Under the pieces are notes generated by a model. The model did no database searches. It had not been told where the DNA came from and was given only the letters and a program-made list of their open reading frames with translations. Shown here in pieces: positions 35,878-44,762 of a stretch of DNA of 64,000 bases; position 1 is the first letter of the stretch, and each line of letters starts with the position of its first letter. The position numbers and the translations under genes are program-made. This DNA is from Variovorax terrae (lineage in GTDB: Bacteria > Pseudomonadota > Gammaproteobacteria > Burkholderiales > Burkholderiaceae_C), in NCBI RefSeq assembly GCF_022809125.1, contig NZ_JALGBI010000002.1:740727-804726 (forward strand), given 5' to 3'.

Positions 35878-36081
35878 TCAGTTTGGCACTTTCTTGAGCA
35901 TTTCCAGGCCGATCTTGCCTTCGGCGATCTCACGCAGCGCGGTAACGCCGGGCTTGTTCTTGCTCTCGATCTTGGGCGCGTGACCCTGGCTCAGCATGCG
36001 CGCGCGGTAGGTCGCGGCCAGCACCAGTTGGAAACGGTTCGGGATCTGTTGCAGGCAATCTTCAACGGTGATGCGGGCCAT
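35878..36081 (-). CDS. rpoZ: RNA polymerase omega subunit
   Basis: A 67-residue protein starting [20 protein letters not shown] with the conserved RARMLSQGH segment. It helps assemble RNA polymerase and forms part of a ppGpp site, which fits its place between gmk and spoT. It lies 14 nt after gmk. Confidence 0.96.
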   Translation of the reverse strand: MARITVEDCLQQIPNRFQLVLAATYRARMLSQGHAPKIESKNKPGVTALREIAEGKIGLEMLKKVPN

Positions 36082-36095
36082 GAAGTTCTCCGGGG

Positions 36096-36716
36096 TCAGG
36101 TGATGTTGAGTGCTTGGAAGGTGTCGGCTCGGGCGCGGCGCTGGGCCGCAAACTTGAGCCGCTGGGCGTGAACAATCGCTTTCAGGTCGAAAAGCGCTCG
36201 CTCAAATAACTCGTTGATTATAACGAAATCGAATTCCCGGGCTTGCGCCATCTCCAGCGCGGCATTTCTGAGGCGCAGCTCGATGACTTCGGCCGAGTCC
36301 TCGCCGCGGCGCTCGAGCCGTGAGCGCAGCTCTTCCCAACTGGGCGGCAGGATGAAGATCAGCACCGCGTTGGCGAAGACCTTCTTGATCTGGAGGGCGC
36401 CCTGGAAGTCGATTTCCAGGATCACGTCCGCTCCCTGGACGATGCGGTCTTCGATGGCTTTCTTGGAGGTGCCGTAGCGCTGGCCGTGCACATGGGCCCA
36501 TTCGACGAAGGCTTCGGCGAGCACCATGCCGTCGAACTCCTGTTGCGACACGAAGAAGTACTCGCGCCCGTGCTTTTCCTGGCCGCGCGGTGCGCGCGTG
36601 GTGTGGGAGACCGAGGGCTGCACACGCGAGTCGAGCTCCATCAGCGCCTTGACCAGGCTGGACTTGCCGGCCCCGCTCGGGGCCGCAACGACAAAGAGAT
36701 TTCCGGGATAGTCCAT
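36096..36716 (-). CDS. gmk: guanylate kinase
   Basis: A 206-residue enzyme phosphorylating GMP to GDP. Walker [15 protein letters not shown], the GMP-binding [20 protein letters not shown] and the lid segment [19 protein letters not shown] are intact. It is followed closely by rpoZ. Confidence 0.96.
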   Translation of the reverse strand: MDYPGNLFVVAAPSGAGKSSLVKALMELDSRVQPSVSHTTRAPRGQEKHGREYFFVSQQEFDGMVLAEAFVEWAHVHGQRYGTSKKAIEDRIVQGADVILEIDFQGALQIKKVFANAVLIFILPPSWEELRSRLERRGEDSAEVIELRLRNAALEMAQAREFDFVIINELFERALFDLKAIVHAQRLKFAAQRRARADTFQALNIT

Positions 36717-36752
36717 GTGAAATGGGCGTTGGATGCTATGAATATAGGAGCG

Positions 36753-37670
36753 TCACTCGATGTTCTGCACCTGCTCGCGCATCTGCTCGATCAGCACTTT
36801 CATGTCGACCGAGATGCGCGTGAGCTCCAGCGCCGCGGATTTGGAGCCCATGGTGTTGGCCTCGCGGTGCAGCTCCTGGATCAGGAAGTCGAGCCGCTTG
36901 CCGACCTCGCCGCCCTTGGCCAGGAGGCGCTCGATTTCATCAAGATGGGAGGCCAGCCGGGTCAGTTCCTCGGCCACGTCGATGCGGATGGCGAAGGCCG
37001 TGGCCTCGGTCAGTGCGCGGTCCTGGGCGGCTTCGGGGAGGGCCGTGCCTTCGGCCAGGGCCATGGCCTCTTTCCAGCGTTCCACGAAGCGGTTGCGCTG
37101 CTGCTCGACGAGCTGCGGCACCAGCGGCCCGGCTTGCTGGGCCAGGGCGCGCAGCTGCATCAGGCGGTCGCGCAGCATGACGGCGAGCCGCTCGCCCTCG
37201 CGTTCGCGTGCGGCCAGCAGGTCTTTGAGTGCCTGGTCGGCCAGCTGGGCCACCGCGCCGCTCCAATCCGTGTCCGTGGTGCTGTCGGTGGCGGACAGGC
37301 GGATGACATCGGCCACGCTGAGGGCCGCGGCGTCCGGCAGCCAGGCGCGCACGCCGTCCTGCAAGGCATTGAGCCGCTGCAGCAAACGCGGCGAGGGGTC
37401 GGGCAGGAGGTTGGACGACGAGCTTTCGATCGCGGCGCGGACTTCCACCTTGCCGCGCTTGAGCCGGGCCGTCAGCAGTTCGCGCAAGGCCGGCTCATGC
37501 TGGCGCAGTTCCTCGGGCAGGCGAAACGTCAAGTCCAGGAAGCGGCTGTTGACCGAGCGGATTTCAAGCCCCAGGCGGCTGGACGTATGGCTCCTGGCGT
37601 CGGCATCGGACCCCGCGGCAGCCGCGCTGCGCTGGGTACTGGCGTAGCCGGTCATGCTGTAAACTGGCAT
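36753..37670 (-). CDS. yicC: YicC family protein (endoribonuclease-like)
   Basis: A 305-residue protein. It starts MPVYSMTGYASTQRS, the family's MxxSMTGF-like start, and has IRSVNSRFLDLTFRLPEEL and a C-terminal DFLIQELHREANTMGSKSA. YicC proteins are linked to RNA decay (E. coli YicC acts on RyhB). The start at 37670 was chosen because that motif must be N-terminal. It lies 36 nt upstream of gmk on the same strand. Confidence 0.93.
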   Translation of the reverse strand: MPVYSMTGYASTQRSAAAAGSDADARSHTSSRLGLEIRSVNSRFLDLTFRLPEELRQHEPALRELLTARLKRGKVEVRAAIESSSSNLLPDPSPRLLQRLNALQDGVRAWLPDAAALSVADVIRLSATDSTTDTDWSGAVAQLADQALKDLLAAREREGERLAVMLRDRLMQLRALAQQAGPLVPQLVEQQRNRFVERWKEAMALAEGTALPEAAQDRALTEATAFAIRIDVAEELTRLASHLDEIERLLAKGGEVGKRLDFLIQELHREANTMGSKSAALELTRISVDMKVLIEQMREQVQNIE

Positions 37671-37756
37671 GGAGATTTGCTGAAGCGTTGCTAGATTGTC
37701 GAGAATAACCGGGAAAACCCGGTATCGATCCGTCCGAGGCTCACCCACCCCAAATT

Positions 37757-38764
37757 ATGTCAAAGGTCAAACCAGCGCCGTTGCCACCCGATACCGTGAT
37801 TGGCGGCTATCGCGTGGTGCGCAAGCTGTCGGCCGGGGGCTTCGGGGTGGTCTACTTGGCGGTGGACAACGAAGGCCAGCAGGTCGCCATCAAGGAATAC
37901 CTGCCCTCGTCCCTGGCCACGCGGGCACCGGGCGAGTTGCTGCCCCAGGTGCAGCCCGAAAAGCTGTCCCTGTACCGCCTGGGCCTCAAGAGCTTCTTCG
38001 AGGAAGGCCGTTCGCTCGCGCAGATCTCGCACGCTTCCGTGGTGAGCGTGCTCAATTTCTTCCGTGAGAACGAAACCGTCTACATGGTGATGAACTACCT
38101 GGAAGGGGCGACCCTGCAGGATTTCATCATCACTGCGCGCGAGCTGAAGAAGCAGAAGGTGTTCCGCGAATCCACCATCCGCTCGCTGTTCGACGAGATC
38201 CTGCGAGGCCTGCGCATCGTGCACCAGCACAAGATGCTGCACCTGGACATCAAGCCGGCCAACATCTTCATCACCGACGACAACAAGGCCGTGATGATCG
38301 ACTTCGGCGCCGCGCGCGAAGTGCTGAGCAAGGAAGGCAACTTCATCCGCCCGATGTACACGCCCGGCTTCGCCGCACCCGAGATGTACCGTCGCGACTC
38401 GTCCATGGGCCCGTGGACCGACATCTACGCCATCGGCGCCTGCATCTACGCCTGCATGCAGGGCTACCCGCCCAACGACGCGCCCCAGCGGCTCGAGAAG
38501 GACCGTCTGGCGCTGGCCCTCTCGCGCCTGCGCGGCGTGTACTCCGACAACCTGATCGAGGTGGTGGAGTGGTGCATGTCGCTCGACCCGCTGTCGCGCC
38601 CGCAGTCGGTGTTCGCGCTGCAGAAGGAGCTCAGCCGCGAAGGCGAGCGCCGCTACACCAAGCTCACGGTGGGCGAGAAGATGCGCCTGCAGTTCGACAA
38701 CATGGTGTCGGACGGCAAGAAGAACCTGCGCAAAGCCACCGGTTTCGGAGCCAAGCTCAAATGA
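37757..38764 (+). CDS. Ser/Thr protein kinase
   Basis: A 335-residue soluble kinase. The glycine loop LSAGGFGVVYLA is followed by the ATP-binding Lys in VAIKEYLP. The catalytic loop HLDIKPANIFI has Leu in place of the Arg of HRD, and DFGAAR and APE (FAAPEMY) are present. The region after the kinase domain is short and basic, without a membrane span. The stop overlaps the phosphatase start as ATGA, so kinase and phosphatase are translated together as a reversible switch. Targets are unknown. Confidence 0.92.
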   Translation: MSKVKPAPLPPDTVIGGYRVVRKLSAGGFGVVYLAVDNEGQQVAIKEYLPSSLATRAPGELLPQVQPEKLSLYRLGLKSFFEEGRSLAQISHASVVSVLNFFRENETVYMVMNYLEGATLQDFIITARELKKQKVFRESTIRSLFDEILRGLRIVHQHKMLHLDIKPANIFITDDNKAVMIDFGAAREVLSKEGNFIRPMYTPGFAAPEMYRRDSSMGPWTDIYAIGACIYACMQGYPPNDAPQRLEKDRLALALSRLRGVYSDNLIEVVEWCMSLDPLSRPQSVFALQKELSREGERRYTKLTVGEKMRLQFDNMVSDGKKNLRKATGFGAKLK

Positions 38765-39663
38765 AGTTTTCCGTCTTCCAGGTCAGCCGCCGGGGCGGCC
38801 GCGAGAAAAACGAAGACCGCATGGGCTATTGCTACACGCGCGAGTCGGGGCTGTTCGTGCTGGCCGACGGCATGGGCGGCCATCCCGAGGGCGAAGTGGC
38901 CGCGCAATTGGCCCTGCAGACCGTTTCGGCGCTGTACCAGAAGGAGGCGCGGCCCACGGTCAAGGATGCGACCGAGTTCCTGGCCTCTGCGCTGATGGCG
39001 GCGCATCACCAGATCATCCGCTACGCGAGCGAAAAGGGCATGCTCGACACGCCGCGCACCACGCTGGTGGCCGCCGTCGTGCAGGGCAACAGCGCCATCT
39101 GGGTGCACTGCGGCGATTCGCGCCTGTACGTCGTGCGCGAAGGCGAGTTGCTCACGCGCACGCGCGACCACTCCTACATCGAGCAGCAGAACGCGGGCGT
39201 GATCCGGCTCGACCGCATCAACCGCAACATCCTGTTCACCTGCCTGGGCTCGCCCACCAAGCCCGTGTTCGACGTGACCGGGCCGGTGGTGCTGCAGCAG
39301 GGCGACAAGATCCTGCTGTGCTCCGACGGCTTGTGGGGCAGCCTGAACGACAACGAGATCGTGCGCCTGCTGAGCGCGCAGTCCGTTTCCGACGCCGTGC
39401 CCGAACTCGTGGAGCAGGCGCTGCGCAAGGGCGGCGAGCACAGCGACAACGTGACCGTGGTGGCGCTGGAGTGGGAAACCCCCGATTCCTTCGAGTCCAC
39501 GCGCGGCATCTCTACCGACAGCATCAGCGATGGCGTGTTCGCCTCCACCATCCAGGCCGGCGTGCTCGACACCATGGTCGAGGATCTCGATGACGCCGCC
39601 ATCGAGCGCTCCATCGCCGAGATCAACGAGGCCATCCGGCGCTCCGCCGCACGCAAGGCCTGA
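38761..39663 (+). CDS. PP2C-family Ser/Thr phosphatase
   Basis: A 300-residue phosphatase. The metal-binding motifs are RRGGREKNEDRMG, VLADGMGGHPEGEVAA, HCGDSRLYV, LCSDGLWG and SDNVTVVALEW. The C-terminal 60 residues beyond the catalytic domain are acidic and helical (EDLDDAAIERSIAEINEAI) and may bind the partner kinase. It is coupled to the kinase gene by a 4-nt overlap. Confidence 0.93.
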   Translation: MKFSVFQVSRRGGREKNEDRMGYCYTRESGLFVLADGMGGHPEGEVAAQLALQTVSALYQKEARPTVKDATEFLASALMAAHHQIIRYASEKGMLDTPRTTLVAAVVQGNSAIWVHCGDSRLYVVREGELLTRTRDHSYIEQQNAGVIRLDRINRNILFTCLGSPTKPVFDVTGPVVLQQGDKILLCSDGLWGSLNDNEIVRLLSAQSVSDAVPELVEQALRKGGEHSDNVTVVALEWETPDSFESTRGISTDSISDGVFASTIQAGVLDTMVEDLDDAAIERSIAEINEAIRRSAARKA

Positions 39664-39711
39664 GCCCGCGCGGCGGCGCTTTCTTTTCACCTATCCGACA
39701 GAACTGACGTC

Positions 39712-40443
39712 ATGAGCGAATTCAAGAGAAGCGGCGAGCGCGCCGCAGACCAGCTGCGCCCGGTGCGCATCACCCGCGGCTACACCATCCACGCCGAAGG
39801 CTCGGTGCTGATCGAGTTCGGCGCCACCAAGGTGCTGTGCACCGCCTCGGTCGAGGACAAGGTGCCGCCGCACAAGCGCGGCAGCGGTGAAGGCTGGGTC
39901 ACGGCCGAGTACGGCATGCTGCCCCGGGCCACCCACACGCGCGGCGACCGCGAGGCCGCGCGCGGCAAGCAGAGCGGCCGCACCCAGGAAATCCAGCGCC
40001 TGATCGGCCGTTCGATGCGCGCCGTGTTCGATCTGCAAAAGCTCGGCGAGCGCACCATCCACCTCGACTGCGATGTGTTGCAGGCCGACGGCGGCACGCG
40101 CACGGCCGCGATCACGGGCGCATTCGTGGCCGCCCAGGACGCGGTGAACAAGCTGCTGGCCGAAGGCAAGCTGCCGGCATCGCCCATCCTCGGGCCGGTG
40201 GCGGCCGTCTCGGTCGGCATTGTCGACGGCACGCCGCTGCTCGACCTCGAATACACCGAAGACTCGGCCTGCGGCACCGACATGAACGTGGTGATGACCG
40301 GCGCCGGCAACTTCGTGGAGGTGCAGGGCACGGCCGAAGGCGCGGCGTTCACGCGCCGAGAGCTTGACGCGCTGCTTGCGCTGGCCGAAAAGGGGATCGG
40401 CGAACTCGTGGCGCTGCAACAGAAATCGCTATCAAATAAATAG
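39712..40443 (+). CDS. rph: ribonuclease PH
   Basis: A 243-residue phosphorolytic 3'-exoribonuclease that trims tRNA precursors. It starts [20 protein letters not shown] and contains [28 protein letters not shown] and [19 protein letters not shown]. It is followed by rdgB and hemW in one run. A GCTAT hairpin overlaps its stop. Confidence 0.97.
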   Translation: MSEFKRSGERAADQLRPVRITRGYTIHAEGSVLIEFGATKVLCTASVEDKVPPHKRGSGEGWVTAEYGMLPRATHTRGDREAARGKQSGRTQEIQRLIGRSMRAVFDLQKLGERTIHLDCDVLQADGGTRTAAITGAFVAAQDAVNKLLAEGKLPASPILGPVAAVSVGIVDGTPLLDLEYTEDSACGTDMNVVMTGAGNFVEVQGTAEGAAFTRRELDALLALAEKGIGELVALQQKSLSNK

Positions 40444-40444
40444 C
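40428..40444. repeat. short GCTAT/ATAGC hairpin at the rph stop
   Basis: GCTATCAAATAAATAGC, 5-bp arms. It resembles the element at 53-69 and overlaps the rph stop codon. Confidence 0.4.
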
Positions 40445-40482
40445 AAATTATGACCAGTGCACCTGGACCTCGGCCGTTTTTC

Positions 40483-41085
40483 ATGAAAATTGTCCTGGCA
40501 TCCAACAATCCCGGCAAGCTGGCAGAGCTGCAGGCCATGTTTGCGCCGCTCGGCGTCGAGCTGGTGCGCCAGGCCGAGCTGGGCATTCCCGAGGCCGAGG
40601 AGCCCTATCGCACCTTCGTCGAGAACGCCTTGACCAAGGCCCGCCACGCCGCTCGTGCCAGCGGCCTGCCGGCCGTGGCCGACGATGCCGGGCTGTGCGT
40701 CGATGCCTTCGGCGGCCTGCCCGGGGTGGACACGGCCTACTACGCCACGCAGTTCGGCTATGAGAAGGGCGACGCCAACAATGTGCGCGCGCTGCTGGAG
40801 CAGATGCAGGGCGTGGACAACCGGCGCGCGGCGCTGGTCAGCACGCTGGTGGCGGTGCGCTCGCCCGAAGATCCCGAACCGCTGATCGCCGTGGGGCGGG
40901 TGGTGGGCGAGATCGCGCGCGAGCCCGCCGGCCACCATGGCTTCGGCTTCGACCCCGTGATGTTCATCCCCGAATTCGGCCAGACCTTCGCGCAACTGCC
41001 GGTCGAGGTGAAGAACGCCCACAGCCACCGCGGTCGCTCGGCCCGGCAGATGATCGAACTGATGCGCGAACGCTGGATCGTATGA
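40483..41085 (+). CDS. rdgB: XTP/dITP diphosphatase (non-canonical purine NTP pyrophosphatase)
   Basis: A 200-residue house-cleaning enzyme that removes XTP and ITP from the nucleotide pool. It begins MKIVLASNNPGKLAELQAMF, matching the Ham1/RdgB start, and has SGLPAVADDAGLCVDAFGG and HGFGFDPVMF. An in-frame ATG at 40450 would add 11 residues; the internal start fits the family better, although neither has a strong ribosome site. Its stop overlaps hemW as ATGA. Confidence 0.95.
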   Translation: MKIVLASNNPGKLAELQAMFAPLGVELVRQAELGIPEAEEPYRTFVENALTKARHAARASGLPAVADDAGLCVDAFGGLPGVDTAYYATQFGYEKGDANNVRALLEQMQGVDNRRAALVSTLVAVRSPEDPEPLIAVGRVVGEIAREPAGHHGFGFDPVMFIPEFGQTFAQLPVEVKNAHSHRGRSARQMIELMRERWIV

Positions 41086-42368
41086 AAGCCCTTCCCGAGG
41101 CGCCTTCGGCGCTTCCCCCCAAGGGGGGCGCCGCCGGAGGCCCGGCAAAGCTGGTTCCACAGCGGCTCGCAACTGGGGCTGCCCAAGACGTTCAGCATTA
41201 CCTGCGGCCCGGCCTGCTGCAGCTCAACAGTTTGCCGCCGCTGTCGCTCTATGTGCACCTTCCCTGGTGCCTGAGGAAATGCCCGTACTGCGATTTCAAT
41301 TCGCACGAGATGCAGGGCGGCGAACTGCCCGAGCAGCGCTACCTCGATGCGCTGGTGGCCGACCTCGATGCCGCGCTGCCGCTGGTCTGGGGCCGGCCGG
41401 TGCACAGCATCTTCATCGGTGGCGGCACGCCCAGCCTGTTCTCGCCGCAGGGCATCGACCGCTTGCTGGGTGACATCCGCGCGCGTTTGAAGCTCGAGCC
41501 CGATTGCGAGATCACGCTGGAGGCCAACCCGGGCACCTTCGAGAAGGACCGCTTCCGCGCATTTCGCGGTGCGGGCGTGACGCGCCTGTCGGTAGGCGTG
41601 CAGAGCTTCAACGATGCTCATCTCCAGGCCCTGGGCCGGGTGCACAACCGGGCCCAGGCGATCGCCGCAGTGGAGGAGGCCGCCGCCGCGTTCGACACCT
41701 TCAACCTCGACATCATGTACGCGCTGCCCGGCCAGACGCTCCAGGATCTGGAGCAGGACATGGCCGTGGCGCTGGGACTTGAGCCTCCCCACATCTCGAT
41801 CTACCACCTGACCATCGAGCCCAACACTTACTTCGCCAAATTCCCGCCGAAGGTGCCGGAAGACGACACGGCCTACGCGATGCTCGACCGTATCACCGAG
41901 CTCACCGGTGCGCAGGGGCTGGAGCGCTACGAAGTGTCGGCCTATGCCAAGCCGGGCCATCGCTGCTGGCACAACCTCAACTACTGGCAGTTCGGTGACT
42001 ACCTCGGCATCGGCGCCGGCGCGCACAGCAAGCTCAGCTTCGCGCATCGCGTCGTGCGCCAGGTGCGGTTTCGCGAACCCAGGCTCTACATGGACCATGC
42101 ACTCGCCGGGCAGGCGCTGGCGCAGGACGACGAGGTGGCGCGCGCCGACCTGCCGTTCGAGTTCATGCTCAATGCGCTGCGCTTGAAAGAGGGGTTTGAA
42201 CTCCTGCAGTTCTGCGAACGGACCGGCCTGGCGCTGACGGCAATCCAGGCTGGCCTGGCGGAGGCCGAACGCAAGGGCCTGCTCGAGCGCGACCATGTGC
42301 GCGTGAGGCCGACCCAGCGCGGCCTGGATTTCCTGAGCGACCTGCAATCGCTCTTCCTGCCCGGGTAG
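41082..42368 (+). CDS. hemW: radical SAM heme chaperone HemW
   Basis: A 428-residue protein. The radical SAM motif C-x3-C-x2-C (CLRKCPYC) is at about residues 62-69, followed by the GGGTPSLF SAM-binding stretch and the C-terminal HemN domain. It lacks the extra Cys that CPDH HemN carries, so heme delivery is more likely than coproporphyrinogen oxidation. The first about 45 residues are Ala/Pro/Gly-rich and come from a GC-palindromic stretch (GGCGCCTTCGGCGC, CCCCCCAAGGGGGG) that looks like an inserted dispersed repeat. Confidence 0.93.
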   Translation: MKALPEAPSALPPKGGAAGGPAKLVPQRLATGAAQDVQHYLRPGLLQLNSLPPLSLYVHLPWCLRKCPYCDFNSHEMQGGELPEQRYLDALVADLDAALPLVWGRPVHSIFIGGGTPSLFSPQGIDRLLGDIRARLKLEPDCEITLEANPGTFEKDRFRAFRGAGVTRLSVGVQSFNDAHLQALGRVHNRAQAIAAVEEAAAAFDTFNLDIMYALPGQTLQDLEQDMAVALGLEPPHISIYHLTIEPNTYFAKFPPKVPEDDTAYAMLDRITELTGAQGLERYEVSAYAKPGHRCWHNLNYWQFGDYLGIGAGAHSKLSFAHRVVRQVRFREPRLYMDHALAGQALAQDDEVARADLPFEFMLNALRLKEGFELLQFCERTGLALTAIQAGLAEAERKGLLERDHVRVRPTQRGLDFLSDLQSLFLPG

Positions 42369-42388
42369 AATTCAGCCCTCCCTCTTTC

Positions 42389-42475
42389 GGAAGCGTGGCA
42401 GAGCGGTTGAATGCACCGGTCTTGAAAACCGGCGATGTTTTACGACATCCGTGAGTTCGAATCTCACCGCTTCCG
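42389..42475 (+). tRNA. tRNA-Ser (TGA), without encoded CCA
   Basis: An 87-nt tRNA with a long variable arm (GATGTTTTACGACATC). GGAAGCG pairs with CGCTTCC. The loop CTTGAAA gives anticodon TGA. After discriminator G the sequence is CCG, not CCA, unlike the other three tRNAs here. This is the mark expected when an element integrates into the tRNA 3' end and replaces the last bases. Confidence 0.93.
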
Positions 42476-42541
42476 CCGGTAATTTATAAAAATCAATAAC
42501 TTACGATTGTTTTTGGTTTTTGTCCCACATAAAATCCCACA

Positions 42542-42572
42542 AAAAGCCGCCTCAGTGAAGGCGGCTTTTTTT
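42542..42572. terminator. bidirectional terminator after tRNA-Ser
   Basis: AAAAGCCGCC / GGCGGCTTTT stem with an 8-nt loop and T7 tail on the plus strand. Confidence 0.8.
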
Positions 42573-42608
42573 GTTTCACACCGTCAGAGCGAAGCTCTAA
42601 TTCATACC

Positions 42609-43054
42609 TTACTCCAGTCGCATCTCGAAAGCGTTCAGTGTGTAGGCCACCAGCGCGTAGTAGCCGAGGATGCCGACGACCTCGATGAGCGTCCGCTCCC
42701 CTAGTTCACGAACAGCTCGTTCGTAGAGGGCAGCACTTAATTTCTTGGTTGTGAGCAACTCGTTTGCCACTTCCGCCAGCAGCCGCTGGCGTGCTGTGCC
42801 AAGAGGCGGCGGGGCGTTTGCACGGATAGCGGCCAGCACCTCATCGGAGAGGCCGGTCTGTTGCGCGATGGGCTCATGAATCTGCTGCTCTCCGACACAT
42901 CGATAGTGCGCTGCCACATGCAGGATCAAGAGCTCGGACTCGGCGAGCGTCAGCGAGCTGTGATATCGGCGTCTTCTTTGAGAACCTCCGGGTTCGACCA
43001 GTTCGACGAAAATCCCAAGAAAAGATGAAGGGCAACCTCAGCCAACTCAGCCCG
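42609..43054 (-). pseudogene. carboxymuconolactone decarboxylase-like remnant
   Basis: The C-terminal 110 codons read LTLAESELLILHVAAHYRC, IHEPIAQQTGLSDEVL and VGILGYYALVAYTLNAFEM, like carboxymuconolactone decarboxylase-family proteins. The preceding part, ALHLFLGFSSNWSNPEVLK, lies in another frame and stops at a TGA near 42956, so one frameshift separates them. The N-terminus is missing: the remnant begins at the codon after the nuclease stop. It is therefore a truncated, frameshifted gene. Confidence 0.7.
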
Positions 43055-43807
43055 CTACAGGGCCATGTTCCCCAGGAACGCCACCCCGGTGCGCCGCACC
43101 AGCTCCTCATAGCTGATCGGCCGCTGTACCCGCACCCCGTCCACATTGGCCATCCAGTGAGTCCAGCTCTTCCCGGTTGCCGGGTCATAGACCAGCTTGA
43201 ACAGATGGCTTGGAATCCAGACCCGGCCTGGTCCCAGGGTACGCACCGGGGAGTCAAACACCGGCCCGGTGAACACATAGACATCGCCAGAGGCCCGCTT
43301 CACATACTTGCGCGTGGCCTGCTCGATCTGGTTCCAGGCCTTCTGGTTGAACTCGCTGGCCTGGGGCACGACATTGGCCAGGCTGAAACTCTGGGCCATG
43401 CCCTCCGGGGTACTCATGTCACCGGCTGGCGCCATGTGGCCACGGTCAAAGGACTCCTCCCGGGTGGCTGACTCCTGCTTGTAGTCGATCAGCCGGGCTC
43501 GCTCGGCCGCCGGCAGCCGGGCCTCCTCGTAGAAACGGTTGCGCCGGGGGATCTTCTCGCCGTAGTCCCGGTGGTTCAGCCGCTCGACCACGTACAGCGG
43601 CGTCTTGGACTGGCCTGAATGCAGGATGGCGAACTGGCTGAAGCACAGTTGCCGCTGCAAGCCTGGGGCGGTACTGGGGAGCTGGGGGATGTGACCTTGG
43701 GGGAAGAAGGTGCGGCAGGCGGAGAAGTCGGCCCAAGAGGGCAGGGAAAAGGCCGCCAGCAGTGTGGCAGTAGCAAGGACTTGGCGTACAGAAAAATGCG
43801 CGATCAT
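43055..43807 (-). CDS. secreted DNA/RNA non-specific endonuclease (NucA type)
   Basis: A 250-residue exported nuclease. The signal peptide (VLATATLLAAFSLPSWA) is cleaved before DFSACRTFF. The catalytic motif DRGHMAPAGD (His general base) and the metal-binding Asn region VVPQASEFNQKAWNQIE are present, so it is likely active in the periplasm or outside the cell. It is the first intact gene after the tRNA-Ser junction. Confidence 0.9.
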   Translation of the reverse strand: MIAHFSVRQVLATATLLAAFSLPSWADFSACRTFFPQGHIPQLPSTAPGLQRQLCFSQFAILHSGQSKTPLYVVERLNHRDYGEKIPRRNRFYEEARLPAAERARLIDYKQESATREESFDRGHMAPAGDMSTPEGMAQSFSLANVVPQASEFNQKAWNQIEQATRKYVKRASGDVYVFTGPVFDSPVRTLGPGRVWIPSHLFKLVYDPATGKSWTHWMANVDGVRVQRPISYEELVRRTGVAFLGNMAL

Positions 43808-44038
43808 ACCCAGCGCCAGTCACCAACTGCAAACGCTCAAAGAGAGAGCGGCTCGCCAAAGGCGGGTGGACAGGGTGCGATGTACGAAGAAAGCAATCAA
43901 AACCGTGTCCAAGGTGTCGAATGCTCTCATCTACCTAGGGAAGACCCAGCCTCTCCCCCAATTGAAGGACGACACCTGCTCCTGCATGAGTTACAAAATG
44001 TAGAAATGAAGTAACCGGCAAAAAGGGAGGGCGTTCAA

Positions 44039-44416
44039 GTGGACCAGAATGCGTTGCTAAGAAATGGGCGCCTTCAGCCGATCAAGGTGGTGTCTGAAGA
44101 GGAGGCCGGCCCCGTTATCTTGCGGGCGCAGGCGTCTCCACTTGGGAAATTCCTGACGAATCAGCACCTCGTCCTAACGAAGCGATATCTGGTTTTTGGG
44201 AAGCAACACCTCTTTGCTGCTACGCACTATGAAGAGATGACCTGGATTCCACTCGGATGGATACGCCCGGGCAGTGTTGGTACAAAAGGGCTGTTTGGGA
44301 CAAGGCTTGTTTTGACTCTCGCTGATGGAACGAGCTTGGACTTCAAGATAAACAGCAATGTCGGGCCATCAGCCAAGACAGTGGCCGGAGCCATAGTGGC
44401 CGCGCTGTGCATTTAA
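44039..44416 (+). CDS. hypothetical protein with PH/GRAM-like fold
   Basis: A 125-residue protein that starts at GTG with a GGGAGG ribosome site 8 nt upstream. Repeated beta strands (QHLVLTKRYLVFGKQHLFA ... LVLTLADGTSLDFKIN) and a final helix suggest a bacterial PH or GRAM-like domain. It has no signal peptide. It lies 346 nt upstream of the GTPase-caspase operon on the same strand; a link is possible but unproven. Confidence 0.5.
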   Translation: MDQNALLRNGRLQPIKVVSEEEAGPVILRAQASPLGKFLTNQHLVLTKRYLVFGKQHLFAATHYEEMTWIPLGWIRPGSVGTKGLFGTRLVLTLADGTSLDFKINSNVGPSAKTVAGAIVAALCI

Positions 44417-44762
44417 GGAGATATGACTTGCGTGTATCGAATCATGAGAATGCCTGGTTGCCGTTAGCGGGGAAATAGCGGCTTTCGACCCAACGCAATC
44501 CTTCGAATCATCGATCCGATGGACTACTAAGCAGCGATTGCCGTCTGTCGTGGCATGAGGCCCGGCTCACGCTCTGTAGACCAAATCGGTCAACGGCTCA
44601 CTGGTTGACCTACGTTCACCAATGGCTGCTGTCGATGGTGGAGTAGCCGTCCAAGCATTCAGCCCGCCGCCGGCGCAGCCCGGCCGGCGAGCCGCGAATC
44701 TGCGCAGTTTGGGGCGTTAAGCTACGATTTGTTGCAAATCAAGAATGGCAGGAGGGCCACGA
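44417..44762. other. intergenic region before the GTPase-caspase operon
   Basis: 346 nt without a convincing gene on either strand. The GC-rich CCGCCGGCGCAGCCCGGCCGGCG stretch near 44664 could fold. A promoter for the following operon is expected but no clear -35/-10 pair is seen. Confidence 0.4.

Noticed and set aside
42874..43284. 136-codon reverse frame overlapping the nuclease 3' end
   Set aside because: Out of frame with both the nuclease and the decarboxylase remnant; no family sequence.
43880..44014. Possible 44-residue protein upstream of the GRAM-like gene
   Set aside because: No ribosome site, and composition not convincing.
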